64,000 nt of DNA from Eublepharis macularius (taxonomy: Eukaryota; Chordata; Lepidosauria; Squamata; Eublepharidae), in NCBI RefSeq assembly GCF_028583425.1, contig NC_072791.1, positions 46,507,368 to 46,571,367 of the forward strand. Direction: 5' to 3'. Positions 39,701 through 44,876 of the stretch are shown here, one piece after another. The notes under the pieces were generated by a model. That model made no database searches. It had not been told where the DNA came from and saw only the letters and a list, made by a program, of their open reading frames with translations. A program made the position numbers and the translations under genes. Position 1 is the first letter of the stretch. Every line of letters starts with the position of its first letter.

Positions 39701-42066
39701 GTATGGCCCGCGGATGATGTTATAAATATCCCAAATGGCCCTTGGCAGAAAAAAAATTCCCCATCCCTGCATTAAGGATATGTGGAAGAGGCCTAAAACA
39801 TTTCTTTCCATTTGTTTGTCTAGACTTTCCTCATTGGAAATTTTTTTTAAAAAAACTTTTAATATGCCATTAATATATATATATAACAAACAGCCAGCAC
39901 ATATTTTGCTTGTATTCCTTTTCCCTGTTCCAGCAGTCTCTTTTGTCCCCCTAGAAAGATGCTATATGTAGTCTCAGGCAGGGGACCACATGAAAAAGAA
40001 GCCATGCTGGCCAAGGGGCTACTATGAGGAGGGGGGAATGCCCCCTCCTACATTTTCTGCATGTGAAAGAGGGGCGTAGCTTTGCCCAATTCCCTCTCCT
40101 CACCACAGTTGCTCAGTTCTATTCAGGTCCCATGACTCCACCAGCATCACTTTTTTAGGGATCAAAAGAAGCTGCAGTCTTCATGGTGGTTGGTCGGGTA
40201 TAACCAATTAAGTCATGACCTGTCAGCCTGTTGTATGTGCTAGCTTTGTTTATGTTCGTGGTTCCCAACTCGGAGTTATTGCAAGGGGTCCTTGAATCAA
40301 CATGTGCCTCAAGTATGGTCATTTTGATTTTTTTGTCATTATGTATTTTCTCAATCAGTGGACACTAATAGTACAACTACTATCCAGTGAAATCCAGTGG
40401 GTGTAGTAGTTAGAGTGTTAGACTAGGATCTGAGAGATCCAGGTTTGAGTTTCCACTCTGCCATGGAAGCTCCCTTGGCGACTTTGGGCTAGTCATACAC
40501 TCTCAGCCTAACCTACCTCACAGGATTGTTGTGAGGATAAAATGGAGGAGAGGAGAATGATGTTAGCTGCTATGAGTCCCCACTGGGAAGAAAGGTGGGA
40601 TATAAATTAAGTAAATAAAATAAAATAAAAAATATGTGAGGATCCATAGAAAATTTTGATATACATAAAAGAAAATTTTGATTTTAAAAAGGGGTCCTTA
40701 TACTCAAAAAGGTTGGGAACCACTGGTTTATGCTATTTCTTTATAAAGTTTTCAAACACACATACACTATGTTCACATGAAAATACATATAATCATTTTT
40801 AAAACCAAATTATCAAAAATAGCCATTCATTGGCGCCCCATATATTTTGTCCAGAGTTCAAATGGAATATACATATATCTACAATGAATTGTGAGTACTA
40901 GTCTTATAAAGGTAATGTTTTGTACAAGAAACATTACTTCAAAAGAGATGTGGCTGATTATTGCATTGTAACTAATAGCACAACAAAGGAGGAAATGTTG
41001 GTATAATATATGCATGCAGTAAATGGGCCAATAGTTCTGGATTCGATAAACAATTATATTCATTAGCTAAACATAAGGAAAGTTTTTAAAAAGAACATAA
41101 TACACATTTTCTATTATGAAATGAATATTTCCACCATAATGCTGCCGCAAATTATTTCACTACAATTGGAGCTCTCTTGCGCCCTGCAGGGCTGCAAACC
41201 TTCATCTCCCAGAATTACAATTGATCTCCAGATGACAGAAAATGGCTGCTGTGGAGGATGGACTCTAAGGCGTCATACCTTGTTGAGATCTCACACCTCC
41301 CCAAATCCTGCCTTCCCCAGGCTCCACCCCCAAATCTCCAGGAATTTTCCAACCCAGAATTGGCAAACCTGTCACAGAGTTGGTAAAAAGAACAAGCACT
41401 TTAACCTCATGTTCTTGAGCCATAGGGTGCATGAAAATAAATTTAATTTTAAATGCATCCTAGCAAATAACCGCAGAATATTTTGTAGAGATTTTTAGGG
41501 TAAAGTCACGAGCTACCGACTACCTAAATCCATCAAAAGAAAGCAGTCCCCAGACGGTGGCATGAAATAACATTGTAAGAAGTCTTACTCTATGGCCTCA
41601 TATTTCGCACACATCCTTTTTCTCTTTCTTCCCTCCCAGTGTTTTTGTCTTCTCCTCTAACAGGTCTGTTCAGCAGGAGAGACTGGCGTAGTCAAAACAC
41701 TGATTCATATATTCAGTGGATCTTCTTGAGAGAAAAGTATGGACAGCTGGCTTCCTACTTACCTGATACATTTAGCTGCCCTCCAAGGAACCAGGACACG
41801 TGGCCTTGCTGTAGGTTGCAGGAACTGACACAGTGAAAGGGGTTGATCCATGTGAGCCTGCTTCTTCCTAGTGCTCCCCAAAATGTGTCTGTCTGTTCCA
41901 CAGACAGCTGGTACAGCCCTTGGTGGTCCCTTGGTCCAGGAAAGGCTGCAGCTTCTGGCATGTATGCAGTCAGAGGCCCCCTGCTCCATGCTCTGGTTTT
42001 GCAGGATGAGTGTCTGCTTTTGGGGGCAGTTTTCGGAAAGCAAGTTCTAGCAAGCAGCCAAGACAT
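6586..42066 (-). CDS. ACSS1-like: Mitochondrial acetyl-CoA synthetase, ACSS1-like, complete (14 exons)
   Basis: Fourteen coding exons splice in consistent phase (2031 bp, 676 residues plus stop; human ACSS1 is 689). The enzyme makes acetyl-CoA from acetate, ATP and CoA. Residues 1-41 hold about seven Arg/Lys and no acid, starting [18 protein letters not shown], as expected for a mitochondrial presequence. Then come [18 protein letters not shown], the adenylation P-loop [11 protein letters not shown] (residues 283-293), [23 protein letters not shown], the hinge [16 protein letters not shown], and the catalytic lysine in [11 protein letters not shown] (about residue 633). Nothing is broken. [10 protein letters not shown] near the end and TFWGALGR near the start fit ACSS1 rather than ACSS2 or ACSS3. 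Position beside VSX2, not VSX1, suggests an ACSS1 paralogue. The start ATG at 42066 has A at -3. Confidence 0.95.
7758..7932 (-). mobile_element. tRNA-derived SINE
   Basis: On the - strand: GAGAGCCAGTGTGGCATAAT, box-B-like GGGTTTGAATCCCC, and a body ending in a CCTCACAGAG-type region. It belongs to the same family as the copies at 12210-12640 and 40395-40632. It is in the last ACSS1-like intron. Confidence 0.75.
8003..8100 (+). mobile_element. Short LINE-tail-like repeat
   Basis: The motif AAATTAGACCATTGGCCCAT followed by GCAGTGGTTCTCCAGGAG resembles a common reptilian dispersed repeat. Assignment to a family is uncertain. Confidence 0.35.
8245..8366 (-). CDS. ACSS1-like: ACSS1-like exon 13
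   Basis: This 122-bp exon between TTGGCAG and GTAACA encodes [20 protein letters not shown] and [20 protein letters not shown], the start of the mobile C-terminal domain. Confidence 0.94.
9264..9572 (-). mobile_element. CR1 LINE 3' end, antisense
   Basis: The + strand starts CAGAATCATAGAGTTGGAAG and runs through CTTCTTGAAAACTGTCAGTG. This is the complement of the CR1 3' end, which closes with the octamer-type tail ATTCTRTG. It ends about 20 bp from the donor of exon 12. Confidence 0.85.
9592..9655 (-). CDS. ACSS1-like: ACSS1-like exon 12
   Basis: This 64-bp exon, recognised only by translation and splice sites, encodes [20 protein letters not shown] plus E and ends at GTGAGT. An antisense CR1 tail begins about 20 bp inside the next intron. 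Confidence 0.93.
10023..10954. mobile_element. Non-autonomous DNA transposon, TIR-bearing
   Basis: The ends form an imperfect inverted repeat (left TAAGGGTATGCACC, right complement TAGGGGTGTGCAAC). Inside is a TATA-like GTATAAAAGG near 10575. A clear target-site duplication was not found, so the hAT assignment is provisional. Long reading frames inside do not resemble a transposase. Confidence 0.5.
11175..11345 (-). mobile_element. tRNA-derived SINE
   Basis: It contains CTTATATACCACTCTTCTAG, then CAGAGCGGTGAATATGGTC, with the tRNA-like head region near 11330 (GGATTCAAACC). It is the same family as the copy at 21953-22180. Confidence 0.7.
11732..11859 (-). CDS. ACSS1-like: ACSS1-like exon 11: hinge
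   Basis: This 128-bp exon encodes [20 protein letters not shown] and then the hinge [20 protein letters not shown], where the C-terminal domain rotates between the two half-reactions. It ends at GTAAGC. Confidence 0.97.
12097..12640 (-). mobile_element. Pair of tRNA-derived SINE copies, interrupted
   Basis: Two antisense SINE bodies lie in tandem (about 12097-12205 and 12210-12640). Both show the GTATAAA tail and the CTCACAACAA-type body; the second has the box-B region GGAATTTGAACC near 12570. The second copy is split by a 5S-type SINE at 12245-12437. Confidence 0.7.
12245..12437 (+). mobile_element. 5S-rRNA-derived SINE inserted in a tRNA SINE
   Basis: The head contains CAGATCTCATAAGCTAAGCA and AGTACTTGGATGGTGACCA, which match the internal promoter region of 5S rRNA. 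The body has AAGACTCTGCAGAGGAAGG and GTTGCCATAAATTGATTGCA. It is flanked by a perfect 12-bp duplication, CATTCTCAATGG, at 12233-12244 and 12438-12449. Confidence 0.88.
13247..14345 (+). mobile_element. Degraded L2-type LINE, reverse transcriptase remnant
   Basis: The translation shows [20 protein letters not shown] followed by [10 protein letters not shown], a decayed version of the L2 RT motif with YADDTQLY. Downstream come remnants such as FCLDYCSQL. Several frame changes and stops make it a pseudogene copy. Confidence 0.65.
14649..14775 (-). CDS. ACSS1-like: ACSS1-like exon 10
   Basis: This 127-bp exon between CCTTCAG and GTACAT encodes [20 protein letters not shown] and [20 protein letters not shown], closely matching human ACSS1. 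Confidence 0.96.
14805..14890. repeat. Short palindromic MITE-like repeat
   Basis: GTTCTTAGCCCAGTCCTGAG ... GTAAATGTACATAGGATCGC resembles a common amniote family of about 90 bp whose ends read CTTAGGATTGCA. It lies just upstream of exon 10. Confidence 0.45.
14890..16366. other. Intron 9 of the ACSS1-like gene (16366-14776), no further feature seen
   Basis: Apart from the small repeat near 14805-14890, this intronic stretch shows no recognisable exon or repeat. The GTGTGTG word near 16282 is a short run only. Confidence 0.5.
16367..16479 (-). CDS. ACSS1-like: ACSS1-like exon 9
   Basis: This 113-bp exon encodes [20 protein letters not shown] and [17 protein letters not shown], and ends at GTACAT. 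The first motif is part of the acyl-adenylate site. Confidence 0.96.
16825..16917 (-). CDS. ACSS1-like: ACSS1-like exon 8
   Basis: This 93-bp exon between CTTTAG and GTAGGA encodes [20 protein letters not shown] and ends in DTWWQT. Its last base completes a Glu codon with exon 9 (QTETGG). Confidence 0.96.
17205..17342 (-). CDS. ACSS1-like: ACSS1-like exon 7
   Basis: This 138-bp exon between ATTCCAG and GTGTGT encodes [20 protein letters not shown] followed by [20 protein letters not shown]. The human equivalent is nearly identical. Confidence 0.96.
17733..17979. mobile_element. GC-rich non-autonomous hAT-like element
   Basis: The right end CTAGATACAGCCCTG and left start GGCCGGATTGACTGG correspond to the terminal repeats of the element at 32006-32609. 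The interior shares CCTGCC/GGACAGGGGG motifs and a TGACGTCA palindrome (17907-17914). No target-site duplication is visible, and the left end is eroded. Confidence 0.55.
18854..19001 (-). CDS. ACSS1-like: ACSS1-like exon 6
   Basis: This 148-bp exon encodes [20 protein letters not shown] and [18 protein letters not shown], lining the acetate and CoA pockets in this family. It ends at GTAAAT. Confidence 0.94.
19002..20935. other. Intron 5, left part, no feature seen
   Basis: This is AT-rich unique-looking sequence. Reading frames near 19641-20134 have no recognisable motif. Confidence 0.5.
20936..21025. repeat. Palindromic MITE, near-perfect hairpin
   Basis: AGTGCAATCCTAAACAGAGT on the left is the complement of the right end, and GCCCATTGATTTCAATGGGC forms the centre. 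The stem covers about 43 bp with one mismatch. A related copy is at 27065-27155. Confidence 0.8.
21203..21445 (+). mobile_element. tRNA-derived SINE
   Basis: Head CCAGTTTGGTGTAATGGTTA, box-B-like GATTTGATTCCCC, body GTGACCCTGGGTCAGTCACA, tail GGTATATAAATCAAATG. It lies in the intron between exons 5 and 6. Confidence 0.8.
21640..21748. repeat. Fragment of the GTTGGCAACCCTA repeat family
   Basis: It contains TTTTCTCCAGGGGAACTGAC and ends CATCTGGATGTTGACAACCCTA, matching one half of the copies at 24898-25093 and elsewhere. Confidence 0.6.
21953..22180 (-). mobile_element. tRNA-derived SINE next to a splice donor
   Basis: It has an (AAC)n tail at about 21958-21979, body GCTTATATACCTCTTCTAGC, and box-B complement GGGATTTGAACC. 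The head ends about 10 bp from the exon 5 donor (22189). Confidence 0.8.
22190..22342 (-). CDS. ACSS1-like: ACSS1-like exon 5: adenylation P-loop
   Basis: This 153-bp exon (51 codons, phase 0 at both ends) contains the ATP-binding signature [11 protein letters not shown] and then [18 protein letters not shown] tRNA-derived SINE begins only about 10 bp inside the following intron. Confidence 0.96.
23379..23554 (-). CDS. ACSS1-like: ACSS1-like exon 4
   Basis: This 176-bp exon lies between CTCCAG and GTGAGA. It encodes [20 protein letters not shown] and a less conserved stretch ending ALDISLEE, which matches the human NQGLRGGRVVELK region. Confidence 0.93.
23627..23857. repeat. TIR-bearing repeat, GGGTTGCCAG type
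   Basis: It begins TAGGGTTGCCAGCCC and ends CCTGGCAAGCCTA, an inverted-repeat pair. It has two internal copies of a CACTGGCAATNTGCTGATGA-like motif. It is probably a MITE. Confidence 0.45.
23992..24182. repeat. GTTGGCAACC-type MITE copy
   Basis: It contains TCCTGGAATTACAACTGATC, GGAGAAAATGGCAACTTC and CCCAAATCTCCAGGAATTTC. The same family recurs at 24898, 25728, 41188 and 49428. Confidence 0.65.
24362..24470 (+). mobile_element. Eroded Penelope-like terminal repeat
   Basis: CATCTGATGAAGTGAGTTCT followed by AAATTTTGTTAGATTTTAAG matches the diagnostic segment of the repeat at 59855-60312, at greater divergence. The link to Penelope-like elements is inference. Confidence 0.45.
24898..25093. 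repeat. GTTGGCAACC-type MITE copy, opposite orientation
   Basis: It starts GGTTGCCAACTCTTGG and ends CTGGATGTTGGCACTCCT. Internal CACCCTCCAAAGCTGCCATT and TTTCTCCGGAGGAACTG are the complement of the copies at 23992 and 41188. Confidence 0.7.
25469..25668 (-). CDS. ACSS1-like: ACSS1-like exon 3
   Basis: This 200-bp exon lies between GGACAG and GTAAGT. It encodes [20 protein letters not shown], then [20 protein letters not shown] and [17 protein letters not shown], the conserved N-terminal adenylation fold. Confidence 0.96.
25728..26045. repeat. GTTGGCAACC-type MITE, duplicated centre
   Basis: The element repeats its central part (AGTTCTCTTGGGGAAAAATG and again AGTTCTCCTGGAGAAAATGG) and ends CTAGAGCTGGCAATCCTA. 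It lies just upstream of exon 3. Confidence 0.65.
27065..27155. repeat. Palindromic MITE, second copy
   Basis: AGTGAAATTCTAAGCAGAGT pairs with the complementary right end, with centre CTCATTGATTTCAATTGG. It is a diverged relative of the hairpin at 20936-21025. Confidence 0.75.
27693..27789 (-). CDS. ACSS1-like: ACSS1-like exon 2
   Basis: This 97-bp exon between CTTCCAG and GTGATT encodes [20 protein letters not shown] and then [13 protein letters not shown]. It follows a 13.97-kb intron 1 that holds most of the transposons in the window. Confidence 0.93.
28175..28432 (+). mobile_element. CR1/L3-type LINE 3' tail
   Basis: It begins with GGGGATTAGATAGATTCATG and ends GACCCAGCATGGCTCTTCTT then ATGTTCTTA, the typical 3' end of this reptilian LINE family. 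Confidence 0.7.
28535..28722 (-). mobile_element. 5S-rRNA-derived SINE, antisense
   Basis: The + strand reads CCAAGTACCCACCCTGCTTA then GCTTCTGAGACCTGATGAGA, the complement of the 5S promoter region. It also has GCCGTCAAGTTGCAACCAAC, matching the tail of the family. It is a second copy of the SINE at 12245. Confidence 0.85.
29329..29850 (+). mobile_element. BovB (RTE) LINE, 5'-truncated 3' end
   Basis: The translation includes [20 protein letters not shown] and [20 protein letters not shown], the C-terminal end of the RTE/BovB reverse transcriptase. Further on comes [13 protein letters not shown]. The 3' end GGAGGCAACTTGATGGCATA plus (AC)n is the BovB tail. It is flanked by an exact 14-bp duplication, ATTGTGCAATATCT (29315-29328 and 29851-29864). 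The coding part has stops. Confidence 0.92.
30101..30495. repeat. Unassigned dispersed repeat candidate
   Basis: It contains AACAATGTGAAAGTGTATCA, repeated ACAATAAATACAATAAATAC, alternating GAAGCTG/GAAGCAG motifs, and a closing GGCGAAACGGTCTAGTCCCG. The texture is that of a transposon end, but no family was recognised. Confidence 0.35.
30770..30838 (+). mobile_element. Short LINE tail remnant
   Basis: GAGGTAGATGGACCAGTGGC then CTGACTCAGCATAAGGCA is the typical end of a CR1/L3-type LINE. Confidence 0.5.
31914..32782. mobile_element. Non-autonomous hAT element (outer), with terminal inverted repeats
   Basis: It starts CAGGGCTTTTTTCCTGG and ends AAAAAAAGTCCTG. About 90 bp at each end are inverted copies (left ATGGTCACATGGCTGGTGGC, right GCCACCAGCCATGTGACCAT). 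It is flanked by an exact 8-bp duplication, ATTGTAAG, at 31906-31913 and 32783-32790, as for hAT elements. The interior was later split by another hAT at 32006-32609. An 18-bp inverted repeat TCCAGACAGAGGGGAGTT lies to the right of that insertion. Confidence 0.88.
32006..32609. mobile_element. GC-rich non-autonomous hAT element (inner, nested)
   Basis: The ends CAGCGCCGGATCTAGG and CCTCGATCCAGCCCTG are inverted repeats. It is flanked by an 8-bp duplication, CCCCTGAT (31998-32005 and 32610-32617). The interior is a run of alternating direct and inverted GC-rich units built on CCTGTCCTGCAGGGCAGG. Overlapping long reading frames on both strands are a by-product of the composition. It also carries TGATGACATCA near 32063. 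Confidence 0.87.
32915..34570. mobile_element. Head-to-head Penelope-like terminal repeat, split by an L1
   Basis: Reading across the L1 insertion, CCAAGGTGTGAGCTTTCGAG on the left is the complement of CTCGAAAGCTCACAACTTGG on the right. Farther left is GTCCAGTAGCACCTTGGAGA, shared with the repeat at 59855. The two arms meet inside the segment GGGAGCTTTAACTCTC. Confidence 0.55.
32980..34528 (-). mobile_element. L1-type LINE carrying ORF1 only, with poly(A) and 19-bp TSD
   Basis: An exact 19-bp duplication TCGAGGGAGCTTTAACTCT (32961-32979 and 34529-34547) flanks the element. The T-run at 32980-32990 is its poly(A) tail, and AATAAA-type motifs precede it. On the - strand a protein starts [20 protein letters not shown] near 34125. 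It has a coiled-coil-like region ([19 protein letters not shown]) and an L1 ORF1 core ([37 protein letters not shown]). One frame change lies near 33925-33935. The tail follows directly, with no ORF2. Confidence 0.85.
34571..36790 (+). mobile_element. L1 ORF2 fragment (reverse transcriptase to C-terminal zinc knuckle)
   Basis: L1 RT motifs appear in order: [75 protein letters not shown] and the catalytic [10 protein letters not shown] (about 35303). Near the end is [18 protein letters not shown], the ORF2 C-terminal cysteine motif. A stop at 34887-34889 and later frame changes show it is dead. No endonuclease, ORF1 or poly(A) belongs to it. Confidence 0.9.
36798..37236 (+). mobile_element. 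Possible solo LTR
   Basis: The stretch begins TGTCACAATC and ends TTTATTGCA (TG...CA). It has a TATA-like GTATTTAAGC near 36919, and is flanked by near-identical 5-bp sequences, CAAGG and CAAGT. It abuts the L1 fragment. No internal region or second LTR is present. Family not determined; the call rests on structure only. Confidence 0.35.
38012..39802. mobile_element. TIR-bearing DNA element hosting a hAT insertion
   Basis: The left end TAATGCCACTTCCACATG and right end ATATGTGGAAGAGGCCTAA form an imperfect inverted repeat on either side of the hAT at 38868-39769. The original element would be about 0.88 kb. Target-site duplication and superfamily are unclear. Confidence 0.45.
38868..39769. 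mobile_element. Non-autonomous hAT element with 8-bp TSD
   Basis: Termini CAGGGATAGGGAA and TTCCCCATCCCTG are inverted repeats, with an 8-bp duplication CATTAAGG at 38860-38867 and 39770-39777. Subterminal GGCCCACGGGCCGG and ATGGCCCGCGGA are also complementary in style. The interior has three direct copies of a unit with CCCTCAAAGTAGCTTCCA (about 39256, 39352, 39557). No transposase is visible. Confidence 0.88.
40256..40725. mobile_element. hAT-type MITE with internal SINE
   Basis: Left TCGTGGTTCCCAACTCGG and right GGTTGGGAACCACTG are terminal inverted repeats. They are flanked by GTTTATGT (40248-40255) and GTTTATGC (40726-40733), a 7/8 match. The centre is occupied by a SINE. Confidence 0.78.
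40395..40632 (+). mobile_element. tRNA-derived SINE inside a hAT MITE
   Basis: It reads CAGTGGGTGTAGTAGTTAGA, GGATCTGAGAGATCCAGGTT, body AACCTACCTCACAGGATTGT, and an A-rich (AAATA)n tail. It is in the same orientation as the copies at 21203 and 48446. Confidence 0.82.
41188..41372. repeat. GTTGGCAACC-type MITE copy
   Basis: It contains CAGAATTACAATTGATCTCC, AGAAAATGGCTGCTGTGGAG and CCAGGCTCCACCCCCAAATC. It lies just left of exon 1 of the synthetase gene. Confidence 0.65.
41763..42066 (-). CDS. ACSS1-like: ACSS1-like exon 1: start, transit peptide, N-terminal domain
   Basis: The ATG at 42064-42066 opens 101 codons plus one base, ending at GTAAGT. It encodes the basic presequence, then [19 protein letters not shown] and [11 protein letters not shown] non-coding 5' exon further right cannot be excluded. 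Confidence 0.9.
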
Positions 42067-43014
42067 AATCCTGGGGTACAAAAGGAGCCTCTTCCTACCT
42101 CTGAGCCAAGGAGAACTTCTTTAAGCATATGTCCTAGCTCAAGCTCTGTTCCTGTTTTCCTGGCAGTGCAAAATGTGAGTTTATTATTCCCTCAGCTCCA
42201 AACCGTACATCCACATTCAGACTGAATACAGTACAAGATGGATTCACTCGCTTCCTGGAAAACACACACACGTATATTCCTGTCCAAGAGGAGCATATGC
42301 AAAGGAAATTTGATCCCTTTTGCAGGAGGAGTAGTGGGGTGGATTTGGGGAACGTCCAACTGGAAGAACCTTCATGCTAATCGGAATCAGCTCCTGAACT
42401 CAAGCCAGATTGGGCTGCAGTTTGTATGCACAGCCACGTTCAATCCAGACCAGACTGTTCTCGCTGACATTCTTGCAGTGCATTCCTCTTTCCTTCCTTG
42501 TGGAAATGCAGAGTGGCTGCTTCTGTCCTCTGAGATAAATACAGCTCATATGATCATAAGATAAAGTTAAACTATTCATAAATTTTGGCGTGCTTTGGGG
42601 CTCATGGAATGTATAGATAGTAATGTGCCAATCTTTGATAACAAGAAGGCGTTTGTTTCAGTATATCAGATGTATGTGTTTGTTTTTCTAGCACAATTAG
42701 TTAATAGGGTACATGGTGTTGTATTAATACCAGAGAGTGTGTGACTTCTTTCATTGGAAACATATATACAGAACAGCTTTTCCTGTTGGGGTCCTTTTTG
42801 CAGTGTGTGATTTATGTTTCATCTTCCTTTGTTACTAATGGAACTTCAGAATTAGGAGAAAGTTGTTCACTTACGTTACTAGGCTGTTCTAGTAAGAATT
42901 GTTCTGCAAGTTCCATCTAAGGCAGATGGTGGCTGCCTAGTTTGAGCCTCCACACCTATACCAGGCACTAGGCAAGATGAAGGCTGGTCCTGCTTATTCT
43001 TCTAGCTGGGAATG

Positions 43015-43800
43015 TGCAATTCAGGATATCCTGTTTAAAAATATAACTGAAAAATTGTATTATTCAGTATTATTCAGGTATATCTAGATATATCTGTCTT
43101 ATTTGGGTATATTCAAATAAACTAGTATTTACATTCCTGAAATATCCAGATATATTCAGGAATATCTGGGAATTGTATTTTAAAAGTTGCAGCAGTTTAT
43201 TTTTTTCTCCATTTGCAGGTTTCCCAGGCTAGGGGTGGGAGAGAGGCAGCATTACTGTGTGTGCGTGTCTGCGTCAGTGTTGCTTGCTTGTTATATCCCA
43301 TTGCCAGGTCTGGCTGGCTGCCTTGGTACTACTGGCTTTCCAGTGTGGCTGCTGGGACTCTCTGGTTTGGTGTTGGGCTTTGTTGGTTCTGTTTGCATTG
43401 GGAGACTTGGCCAGTGTGGTTGTATATTTGGCTGAGGCTCTTTTTTATGCTACTGTGTTTGCCCTGGAGAAAGCATTGGATGATGTCCCCCCCCTAGGAA
43501 ATAGTGGAGAGTGGCTGGGGGCACCTTTTCAGGGGACTCCTAGACCCAATCAACATGAAAATGGGGTCTTTAGTGGACAGGCAAGATTTTGGTCTAGTAT
43601 GCTTGAAGATCAGCCCCTCTACCCCCCCCCCCCTAAAGATTCTCCCATAGGGAATAATGGAGCCAAATATATTTGGAATTCTGAATAAAACTCAAATCCA
43701 AATATTATTTTTGGACCTGGATATTGGGAATACTGAATATATTTGGTATTCTGGATACCCAAATTTAAAAAATGCTAATTTTTTTTACTGCGCACTCTAG
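43015..43800. repeat. AT-rich repeat with recurring ATATTCAGG motifs at both ends
   Basis: Both ends carry repeated ATATCC/ATATTC words (GATATATTCAGGAATATCTG on the left, GGATATTGGGAATACTGAAT on the right) around a GC-richer centre. It resembles the element at 10023-10954 in texture and may be a DNA transposon. Clear inverted ends were not found. Confidence 0.35.
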
Positions 43801-43854
43801 GCCTGGCTTTTCTGTACTATATCACCTTTTTGAGCCCCTACTTCTGTTGCACAC

Positions 43855-43984
43855 TAAGAGCCAAGCTACAAGTGATGAATTACACTTGCCTGGCAAGTGA
43901 ACAGACTCACGTGTGTTCCTCCCTGTTCACTTGCCATTCACTTGCGCTCCACTTGATCATTCATAACTTGTAGCTTGGCTCTTA
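43855..43984. repeat. 130-bp MITE with 20-bp inverted ends
   Basis: TAAGAGCCAAGCTACAAGTG on the left is complementary to AACTTGTAGCTTGGCTCTTA on the right. The middle has CACTTGCC repeats. It is intergenic between the synthetase and VSX2. Confidence 0.8.
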
Positions 43985-44851
43985 CACTCTCAAGAGCCTA
44001 AGCTTGGCAGCTTTTTTGGAACAACTTTCTTCTATCAAGCTCTCCTCTTCCTTCAGGTTTTTGTCTACAGCACAGTTTACCTTTCCTTTGCAGTCTCGCA
44101 CTACTTATACTTCATGTTCTCTACAGCTTTACAAACATATATACAGAACATATGGTTGTTTCTAGTTCAATAACTTAACAGTTTCATGCTGTGTTCAAGG
44201 AGGAATCCTCCCCCCCACCCCCGGATTTCTGTAAGTTTGTCAATTTCCTCAAGCCCAAAAATGTCAGGCAAGTTTTCCTCTAGGACAGTTTGTTCACCAT
44301 CACTGAACAATGAAGCAAAAGAAATCAGGATCAGCTCAGTGGTTTTTCAAGATAAGATGCTGTGCTGTCAAATCTTTTGTCTATTCAGGACTCCCAGGCA
44401 GCCTTTGGCAACTTCTTACTTTTCACAACTGCAATTTGTTCTGCAAGTATCACCAAGCCAGCCCAACCAGTTTTTGTGCCTATCACGCACGCTTTGAAAA
44501 GTACCACCTCTACTTCTAGCAAGACAAGGACAAATGAGTTACCCTGAATGACATTTTTCCTTAGTTGAAAAAGGGGAATCCTGTGTTGTTAACTGCTATG
44601 CAAGTAGATGAAGTCTAGCAAGCAGTCCTGTTTCCATTACAGAACTGCAGAGATGAACAAGTTGTTCAAGCAGACTTCTCTCTACAATGCAACCCAAGTC
44701 ATGATTCTGTAGGTATAACTTTGTAGGTAAAGCACCAGTGTTCTGGACTCCCATGAGAAATCTGTACAATGTAAAGCTTACACAACCAACTACCACTATT
44801 GCAGTAGGAAGCACTTGATCTAAAATGTGTGGTATTGAGGACAGCTCAAAC

Positions 44852-44876
44852 ACTACTACTACTACTACAACAACTA
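44852..44876. repeat. (ACT)n/(ACA)n microsatellite
   Basis: A short trinucleotide run, ACTACTACTACTAC followed by AACAACTAC. Confidence 0.8.
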
